Source: Algoriphagus hitonicola (lineage in GTDB: Bacteria; Bacteroidota; Bacteroidia; Cytophagales; Cyclobacteriaceae). From it: 64,000 nt of DNA. The stretch spans positions 1-64,000 of the forward strand of contig NZ_FOPC01000010.1 of assembly GCF_900113375.1 (NCBI RefSeq), in the 5' to 3' direction. A model generated the notes under the pieces. It searched no databases and had not been told where the DNA came from. It saw only the letters and a list, made by a program, of their open reading frames with translations. This document shows, in pieces, positions 36,428-42,916 of this stretch (its first letter is position 1; each line of letters opens with the position of its first letter). A program made the translations under genes and the position numbers.

Positions 36428-38698
36428 ATGAACACATCATCAAAAATAAACCGACTGTTACTGTTTGGACTTCTGATCTTCTTTGGCATCATAAACGAAG
36501 CTCAAGCCCAACAAACTATACGTTTTCGACTCATCGATCCCGAACAAGGTTTGGATATTCCGGGAGTCAGCTATCGCTATGCCGATGTACAGGGCATTTC
36601 CGATACAGATGGATTTATTCAATTCCAGTTTAAGTCCGAAACCAGGCTTTTCCTGCGTCATATCAGCTATGGCAACTGGGACCTGAGTCCCGAGGAAATA
36701 TTGAAAGCAAATCAAATTGGCAGAATTGAGCGAAGTGAAAATATATTTCAGCTTTCGCCCGTTTCAGTCATTTCCTTAAAGATGACTGAGGAAAAAGATA
36801 AAAAAATCGTGCTTTCAGATCAAGAACGGCTTCATCACGATGCCGGGGCGATTTTATCGCTCAATCCAGCTGTGGCGGGTATCCGTAAGGGAGGCAGTTT
36901 TGCCTTTGACCCGGTCATGCGAGGATTCAAATATGATCAGCTCAATATCGTCATAAATGGAATGCAAAGCGCCAATGCGGCTTGCCCCAATCGCATGGAC
37001 CCTCCGACTAGTCAAGTTGCCCTGAACCGTATCAAAGAAGTAGAAATCCTAAAAGGCCCGCATGCGCTTCGGTACGGAATTGGACTGGGCGGCACGATCA
37101 ATTACATCCAGGAATCCCCTGATTTCAGTTCGGAATCAGGTATCTATGGCAGACTTTCCTCCCTCTACGAATCCAACGGAAACGTCAGTAGAAATGAAGG
37201 CCGAATAGGTTTTCAAGGAAGTAATTACGATGTTGGGATTTTAGGAAGTTGGGCCAAAGGAAGCGATTACAAAGACGGAACTGGACAATTTGTTCCTTCC
37301 GATTTTACACGAGGCACTGTGGGTATGTACGGAGACCTGAGGATCAGCCCAAAAGATTTGGTACAAGTCTCAATCAACCGAAATTTTGCCCGTGATGTGG
37401 ATTTCCCCTCCCTCAATATGGATCTCAGAACTGATGATACCTGGATGGGAAGTATCAAACACACCAGAAATTTCAAAGGTGGCTCTTTAGCTTCTTGGAC
37501 GAGCTCCGCTTATTTCACTCGAGTAGATCACCTTATGGATAATTTGCTTCGGGATATAGACCCCCGAATGGTCAATTCATCCACTCCAGCCATTACCGAG
37601 AATTGGGGAATCCGAACAGAGGGTTTATGGAAGTTCAAATCCGGAAAACTCTATGCAGGAATGGACCATAAAGTGGAGGCAGCAGAGGGCACCCGAATTC
37701 GTGAAATGCTCATGGGACCCATGGCTGGGAAAACCGTTTACGATAACCTATGGCAGAACTCCCAAATCAGCAAAACTGGCGTATTTGCCAATTACACTTT
37801 CCCGGTAGGCCAAACCATTCTGACCACCTCAGGTCGATTGGATGTCAATCAAGCCATCGCCAACGATCCTGCGGAGGAATTCCTACTCCTTCATCCCGAA
37901 GCTAAAAACACCCAACTCAATCCAGGGCTGAGTATTGGAGCGCAAAGGTCGCTAGGATCATCATTTAATGTAGGTCTTTGGGCAGCGGCAGTGCAGCGGA
38001 GTGGAGGCTTACTCGAGCGTTTTATCAATTACCTTCCAGTGGGCTTGGATCCATTTGAGTTAGTCGGCAACCCACAGATCAAGCCGGAAACCAATTACGA
38101 AATCGACTTCGTTTTGGGCTATGACATTGAAGGATTCTCCTTGGAAGCCACTGTTTTTGGTTCCTATTTGACAGATTATATTTCCTCTGTCAAAACAGAC
38201 TTGAAGCCACGCCTGCCTTCCAGTCCAGGAGTCCGACAATATGTCAATATCGATGAAGCATACAAAACAGGATTTGAGTTGGCTTTTAAGCAAAGAATAT
38301 CTCAGCGAGTACAGCATTCGGTGCAATTGGCCTATACCTATGGTAAAGACCTCGGCCTCAACGCTGCTTTGCCGGAAATAGCACCTTTTGACCTTCGGTA
38401 TCGAATCCAAGGACAATTCGTCAAAGACAAACTTCACGCTGGACTTACCCTCCGTCAAGTCGCTACACAAAACAGAGTTTCTGAAGTATTCGGCGAACAA
38501 AAGACTCCTGGCTTTACTTTAATCGATGCGGATGTAAGCTATCCACTTGGAAATTCACTCTTGTTAAAAACCGGTGCACAAAACCTTCTAAATGAAGCAT
38601 ACTATGAGCATCTGAGCAGACCCATTGGAGCCGATAAAAGCCCCATGTTTTCACCGGGTAGAAATTTCTTCCTGATGATCAGTTACAAATTTCCATAG
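36428..38698 (+). CDS. OprC-like TonB-dependent copper receptor
   Basis: The ATG at 36428 gives a signal peptide ending near NEAQAQ (756 residues in total); an in-frame upstream start at 36362 is less likely. A short carboxypeptidase-D-like domain, a plug (about 130-250) and a barrel ending SYKFP follow. The plug has NAACPNRMDPPTSQV, in which C186 and M190 form the CxxxM motif used by OprC to bind copper, and VEILKGPHALRYG. This is good support for copper import. As NosZ needs about a dozen copper atoms per dimer, the receptor may supply the nos system. It ends in an intrinsic terminator. Confidence 0.85.
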   Translation: MNTSSKINRLLLFGLLIFFGIINEAQAQQTIRFRLIDPEQGLDIPGVSYRYADVQGISDTDGFIQFQFKSETRLFLRHISYGNWDLSPEEILKANQIGRIERSENIFQLSPVSVISLKMTEEKDKKIVLSDQERLHHDAGAILSLNPAVAGIRKGGSFAFDPVMRGFKYDQLNIVINGMQSANAACPNRMDPPTSQVALNRIKEVEILKGPHALRYGIGLGGTINYIQESPDFSSESGIYGRLSSLYESNGNVSRNEGRIGFQGSNYDVGILGSWAKGSDYKDGTGQFVPSDFTRGTVGMYGDLRISPKDLVQVSINRNFARDVDFPSLNMDLRTDDTWMGSIKHTRNFKGGSLASWTSSAYFTRVDHLMDNLLRDIDPRMVNSSTPAITENWGIRTEGLWKFKSGKLYAGMDHKVEAAEGTRIREMLMGPMAGKTVYDNLWQNSQISKTGVFANYTFPVGQTILTTSGRLDVNQAIANDPAEEFLLLHPEAKNTQLNPGLSIGAQRSLGSSFNVGLWAAAVQRSGGLLERFINYLPVGLDPFELVGNPQIKPETNYEIDFVLGYDIEGFSLEATVFGSYLTDYISSVKTDLKPRLPSSPGVRQYVNIDEAYKTGFELAFKQRISQRVQHSVQLAYTYGKDLGLNAALPEIAPFDLRYRIQGQFVKDKLHAGLTLRQVATQNRVSEVFGEQKTPGFTLIDADVSYPLGNSLLLKTGAQNLLNEAYYEHLSRPIGADKSPMFSPGRNFFLMISYKFP

Positions 38699-38713
38699 GT
38701 TTTCTTAATGTTA

Positions 38714-38744
38714 AAAAATGGCCCCAATCGGGGTCATTTTTTTA
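38714..38744 (+). terminator. Terminator after copper receptor
   Basis: AAAATGGCCCC pairs with GGGGTCATTTT (one G-T pair) around an AATC loop and is followed by seven T. It closes the RIC/membrane/copper-receptor operon. Confidence 0.85.
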
Positions 38745-38752
38745 TTAAAAAT

Positions 38753-38771
38753 AAAAGATCTACTTATCTTT
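38753..38771 (+). promoter_or_regulatory. Candidate Rrf2-type operator, copy D
   Basis: AAAAGATCTACTTATCTTT contains a perfect AAAGAT-N6-ATCTTT dyad, the most symmetric of the four copies. A TTATATTG element, a weak -7 match, begins ten bases later (38782-38789). The fasciclin lipoprotein gene and then the second Rrf2 gene lie downstream. Confidence 0.55.
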
Positions 38772-38848
38772 ATTTGCAAAATTATATTGTATTTTTATCT
38801 CCGTAAAATGGCTTCAAAAACAGCTAATTAACCCATATCCCACAGCTT

Positions 38849-39406
38849 ATGAAAAAGCAAATAGCAATCCTCATCACCTTCCTAGTTCCTTGGTTTATAC
38901 AGGGATGTGGAGAAAGTACAAGCACTGCCGAAAATGTCACTCAGTCCGAAGCAGCGAAGCTTGGTGGCCAGTCATCTGTCCAAGATTCAGATTCCAATCC
39001 TAATGTGGTACAAGTAGCGGTGGGTTCGGAAGATCACAGCACACTGGTATCAGCATTGCAGGCCGCAGAATACGTAGATGCGCTGACCAATGTAGGTCCA
39101 TTTACCGTCTTCGCACCAACCAACGATGCCTTTGATCAGCTTCCCGAAGGCACTTTGGAAAACCTAACCCAATCCGAAAATCAACGACAATTACGTGATA
39201 TTTTAGAATATCATGTGCTTTTGGGCGTCTACAAGGCAGAGGACTTTGTGGATAATCGAAAATTGGGCACAGCCGATGGAAGATCTCTCTTAGTTACAAA
39301 AAGAGAAGATGGATCAGTCAAAATAAATGGGGCTAAAATTATTGGCACCTTACCGGCTTCCAATGGGATCATCCACGTAGTTGATCAAGTATTATTGCCA
39401 AAATAA
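38849..39406 (+). CDS. Fasciclin-domain lipoprotein
   Basis: A 185-residue lipoprotein: the signal ends at a lipobox (FIQGC, C20), then a Ser/Thr/Gln-rich linker (to about residue 50) and one fasciclin (FAS1) domain with TLVSALQAAEYVDAL, GPFTVFAPTNDAFDQLP, LRDILEYHVLLG and NGIIHVVDQVLLP. FAS1 domains mediate adhesion or ligand binding. The gene lies between the copper-receptor operon and the second Rrf2 gene and has its own copy of the candidate operator, which hints at nitrosative or redox control of an envelope protein whose task is unknown. Confidence 0.88.
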   Translation: MKKQIAILITFLVPWFIQGCGESTSTAENVTQSEAAKLGGQSSVQDSDSNPNVVQVAVGSEDHSTLVSALQAAEYVDALTNVGPFTVFAPTNDAFDQLPEGTLENLTQSENQRQLRDILEYHVLLGVYKAEDFVDNRKLGTADGRSLLVTKREDGSVKINGAKIIGTLPASNGIIHVVDQVLLPK

Positions 39407-39508
39407 CGCAAAAGTAAATATGGTTGAATGGGTAAAAGACCGGGTCCAGTTGGATTCGGTTTTTTTGCTTTTGTGAAATTGAATATATTTAGGACAAAAT
39501 TCTCCTAT

Positions 39509-39952
39509 ATGTTTTCCAAAGCAAGCCAATACGCCATCAAAGCCATCATCTATATTTGGACTCAAAGTCTTCAAGACAGCAAAGCCGGTGCTAAGGAAAT
39601 CGGAGCAGCAATCGATGCTCCTGAGGCTTTTACTGCCAAAATCCTACAGCAACTCAGCCGTGCAAAGCTTATCGGTTCGGTCAAAGGTCCCAATGGAGGA
39701 TTCTACGCCGATGAATCACACGCCAACAAAACCCTCAAGGACGTGGTCCGCGCTGTGGACGGAGATAGCCTCTTTTCGGGTTGTAGCCTTGGATTGAATA
39801 AATGCTCTGAAAAAAATCCCTGCCCCCTACATTTTGAAATAGTAGCGATCAGACAAAAGCTCGATCACATGCTTACCAATAAAAGTATCAAACATTTAGC
39901 CGTGGAGGTAATCAAAGGGGAAACCAATATTAAGCGGATTCTCCAATCCTAA
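39509..39952 (+). CDS. Second Rrf2-family regulator, Cys-cluster type
   Basis: The ATG at 39509 (147 residues) aligns with the start of the Rrf2 protein at 21535; the longer frame from 39428 would add unrelated residues. The two share MFSKAxxYAIxAxIY, PEAFTAKILQ, SxKGPxGGF and the Cys cluster C92, C99, C105 (here in GCSLGLNKCSEKNPC). An iron-sulfur or NO-sensing role is inferred from the Cys spacing. It follows the fasciclin gene by about 100 bases. A weak -7-like TATATTTA (39484-39491) precedes it. Which of the two regulators reads the shared 19-bp site is open. Confidence 0.88.
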   Translation: MFSKASQYAIKAIIYIWTQSLQDSKAGAKEIGAAIDAPEAFTAKILQQLSRAKLIGSVKGPNGGFYADESHANKTLKDVVRAVDGDSLFSGCSLGLNKCSEKNPCPLHFEIVAIRQKLDHMLTNKSIKHLAVEVIKGETNIKRILQS

Positions 39953-40034
39953 CAATTATAATTTAATTCATCCATCATTTTTTGGCTTTAGTTTTATTTT
40001 TTGAGGATATTCAGGTAATCAAACTTTTACTATT

Positions 40035-40535
40035 ATGATCGATCAATTATTAAAAATGGCAGACGGACCCCTGAGGGACCTCCTAGCTAATTCAGATGTA
40101 CCAGCCAATCCCGGAGATGCTTCGGCAATCGAAGATACACTGGCTTCGATTTTACAGCGAAAAGCCCAATCAGGCGATTTGGATGCCTTGAAGGAAATGT
40201 TTTCCGGGGCAGATACAAACCCCAACAGTCCGGTGGTAAATAATCTCGCCGGGGATGTTTCGGAAGGTTTGAAATCCAAACTTGGGATAGACGGCGGTCA
40301 GGCCATGAAAATTGCCATGGCAGCGCTCCCCATGTTGATGAACTTCTTCAATAAGAAAGTTAATGATGCACCTCAGGACAATTCAGATATTATGAATTCA
40401 GTGATCGGAGCGCTTCAAGGAGGCGGAGGCAGTGGTCAAGCCGATATTTTGGGTTCGCTCCTCGGCGGTGGAAAAGGCGGAGGGGGAATGGACCTCGGAG
40501 GCCTGATGAATATGGGTAAAGGTTTGTTTAAATAA
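40035..40535 (+). CDS. Gly-rich small protein, DUF937-like
   Basis: A 166-residue protein without signal peptide. A helical N-terminal half is followed by GLKSKLGIDGGQAMKIAMA and a hydrophobic ALPMLMNFF, then a Gly-rich tail with GALQGGGGSGQ, LGSLLGGGKGGGG and MDLGGLMNMGKGLFK. This layout resembles DUF937/YidB-type proteins. No catalytic motif is visible. It is a single gene with a hairpin terminator 55 bases downstream. Function unknown. Confidence 0.6.
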   Translation: MIDQLLKMADGPLRDLLANSDVPANPGDASAIEDTLASILQRKAQSGDLDALKEMFSGADTNPNSPVVNNLAGDVSEGLKSKLGIDGGQAMKIAMAALPMLMNFFNKKVNDAPQDNSDIMNSVIGALQGGGGSGQADILGSLLGGGKGGGGMDLGGLMNMGKGLFK

Positions 40536-40591
40536 AGCTAGCCAAAAAGTCTTTTTCCATTCATTTTTTCCAAGACAACGCAAAATTCATA

Positions 40592-40624
40592 AAAGCTCTG
40601 AGGACAATTCTCAGGGCTTTTCTT
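40592..40624 (+). terminator. Terminator after DUF937-like gene
   Basis: AAAGCTCTGAG pairs with CTCAGGGCTTT (one mismatch) around a seven-base loop, followed by a T-rich end. It lies just before the GH30 start codon. Confidence 0.6.
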
Positions 40625-40634
40625 AATTTCAGGG

Positions 40635-42026
40635 ATGAAAAACCCCAGCCTCATCTTCCTCAGCTTTCTTTTCCTTTTTTTCAGCTTTTGTACTTCCAAA
40701 AACCAGACCCCGGAGTTTTGGCTTACAGACCCAAAAGCCTCAGTTTTATTTGAACCCCAAGAAGCGATTCCCGAATCCGGTGAATCCAGCAAAACAATTC
40801 AAATCAATCGGGATTCTACGTACCAAAGCATGGATGGCTTTGGATATACCCTAAGTCAGGGTTCGGCACAGCATTTACTTCAAATGAGTGATTCTGCCCG
40901 GGCTAGTATTTTGGAAGAACTCTTTGGGAATGGGAAAAACAGCATCCGAATCAATTATCTGAGACTTTCTGTAGCCGCCTCTGATTTGAATGAATTTCCG
41001 TTTTCCTACAATGATTTACAGGATTCACTTGCCGTGGATCCCGAGTTGGAAAACTTTAGTCTTAGCCATGACACCTTGGATGTCGTTCCTGTTTTGAAAA
41101 TGATTTTGGAGATCAATCCCGACATCAAGTTAATGGCTTCCCCCTGGTCTCCCCCAAAATGGATGAAGGACAACAAAGACACCCGCGGAGGCTCACTTTT
41201 GGAGGAATTTGAGCCATCCTATGCCCACTATCTTGTCAAATACATTCAGGCAATGGAAGCTGAAGGAATTTCCATCGACGCACTGACCATCCAAAACGAA
41301 CCCCTTCATCCCGGAAACAATCCCTCCCTTATGATGCTTCCTGAGCAGCAAGCCCGCTTTATCGGTAAGCACCTGGGACCTGCATTCGAAGATGCGGGTA
41401 TACAGACCAAAATCGTGGTTTACGATCACAATGCGGACCGACCGGATTATCCGATCACGGTGCTGAGTGACTCTTTGGCCAATCAGTACATTGATGGCGC
41501 TGCTTTTCATCTTTATGGTGGGGAAATCGAAGCACTTTCGAAAGTTCATCAGGCATTTCCCGACAAAAATCTCTACTTCACCGAACAGTGGGTGGGCGCA
41601 CCGGGAAACCTGGAAGAAGATATTCACTGGCATGTCAAACATCTCCTGATCGGCGCTCCCCGAAATTGGGCCAAGACGGTTTTGGAATGGAATCTAAGCT
41701 CCAATCCCGAACTCACACCCCATACCGATCGGGGTGGCTGCAGTCGCTGTTTGGGTGCGGTGACGATAGATGGTGATCAAGTTACCCGAAATCCAGCCTA
41801 CTACACCATCGCCCACGCCAGTAAATTTGTGGATGATGGCTCGCTACGAATTGATTCCACACCTATTGAAGGATTGCCCAATGTAGCTTATCTCACTCCC
41901 AAAGGAAAAAAAGTACTGATTGTACTCAACGATGGCGATGAACCTATCGACTTTCAAGTCCAAGAAAATGAAACCAAATTCAAAGGCAGCTTAAATCCAG
42001 GCGCTGTTGGGACTTGGGTTTGGTGA
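40635..42026 (+). CDS. Glycoside hydrolase family 30 lipoprotein
   Basis: A 463-residue enzyme with a lipoprotein signal (lipobox FSFC, C17). The GH30 barrel shows DGFGYTLSQGSA, PWSPPKWMKDN, the acid/base E222 in TIQNEPLHPG and the nucleophile E317 in YFTEQWVG; a C-terminal beta domain follows (about 385-463). Members act on glucosylceramide, beta-1,6-glucans or xylan; the FGYTLSQG and SPPKWM wording is of the glucosylceramidase/beta-1,6-glucanase kind. It would be anchored in the outer or inner membrane facing the periplasm or outside. A regulator/kinase pair starts 158 bases downstream, but a link is not shown. Confidence 0.9.
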   Translation: MKNPSLIFLSFLFLFFSFCTSKNQTPEFWLTDPKASVLFEPQEAIPESGESSKTIQINRDSTYQSMDGFGYTLSQGSAQHLLQMSDSARASILEELFGNGKNSIRINYLRLSVAASDLNEFPFSYNDLQDSLAVDPELENFSLSHDTLDVVPVLKMILEINPDIKLMASPWSPPKWMKDNKDTRGGSLLEEFEPSYAHYLVKYIQAMEAEGISIDALTIQNEPLHPGNNPSLMMLPEQQARFIGKHLGPAFEDAGIQTKIVVYDHNADRPDYPITVLSDSLANQYIDGAAFHLYGGEIEALSKVHQAFPDKNLYFTEQWVGAPGNLEEDIHWHVKHLLIGAPRNWAKTVLEWNLSSNPELTPHTDRGGCSRCLGAVTIDGDQVTRNPAYYTIAHASKFVDDGSLRIDSTPIEGLPNVAYLTPKGKKVLIVLNDGDEPIDFQVQENETKFKGSLNPGAVGTWVW

Positions 42027-42184
42027 AATTTTCTGACGAAAGAAAACGCAAATCTATTTATGAGAAAGTCGATGGTCTTTAAAAACCCTCACTTTAAGCG
42101 TATTTAAGTACGCTGGTATATTTATTTGGATATAATGAAATAAAATTCGAAAATTAGATATTCTATAATTTTTGAGGACTAGAT

Positions 42185-42916
42185 ATGATCAAGACTATTT
42201 TAGTGGATGATGAGCGTCATGCACTTGAATCTTTAAAATTACTTTTGAATAAACTATTCCCGGAAAAGTTTGAATTTCAAGCGCTTTGCCTGTCGGTAGA
42301 CCAGGCGATACCAGCTATTGAAAAACATCAACCTGATTTGGTTTTTTTGGACATCCAAATGCCCCAAAAAAATGGGTTTGCACTTCTGGAGGTCATGCCA
42401 AACCGTGAATTTGACGTGATTTTCACTACGGCATACAGAGATCATGCTATCCACGCAATTAAGAATACCGCATTTGATTATTTGCTCAAGCCGATAGACT
42501 CCCTTGAACTTCAAAAAACCATTATTCGCTACCTCGATAGCAAAAAGTCAGATCCTATCCAACCCTTGCTAGAAACCCTCTCTCAACAACTTGACGGCTT
42601 GGGGATAATCGCTTTTTCGACTTCAGATGGAATGGAATTCTTGAAGTTAGATGAGATCATATACCTTGAAGCAGACCGAAACTACACCACGATCTTTCTC
42701 GAAAACAATCGCAAACTGCTTATTTCAAAAGCACTCGGTCAGATTGAAACGAAACTCCCCGAAAGTCGATTTATCCGCATTCATCAATCTTATTCGGTGA
42801 ATGTGACCAAAATTCTACGCTACGACAAAGCTCAGAATTTCCTGATCATGAAGACGGGAGAAAAACTCTCTGTTGCAATTCGAAAAAATTCCACATTGAC
42901 CAAGCGCTTTGCTTAG
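42185..42916 (+). CDS. LytTR-type response regulator
   Basis: A 243-residue regulator: a CheY-like receiver (about 1-115) with acidic pair D8/D9 and phospho-acceptor D56 in LVFLDIQMP, and a C-terminal LytTR DNA-binding domain (about 145-243) with YLEADRNYTTIFL and FIRIHQSYSVNVTKI. It overlaps the kinase gene downstream by eight bases and is therefore its cognate output. Targets are unknown; a small hairpin (42097-42114) lies in the upstream gap. Confidence 0.92.
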   Translation: MIKTILVDDERHALESLKLLLNKLFPEKFEFQALCLSVDQAIPAIEKHQPDLVFLDIQMPQKNGFALLEVMPNREFDVIFTTAYRDHAIHAIKNTAFDYLLKPIDSLELQKTIIRYLDSKKSDPIQPLLETLSQQLDGLGIIAFSTSDGMEFLKLDEIIYLEADRNYTTIFLENNRKLLISKALGQIETKLPESRFIRIHQSYSVNVTKILRYDKAQNFLIMKTGEKLSVAIRKNSTLTKRFA

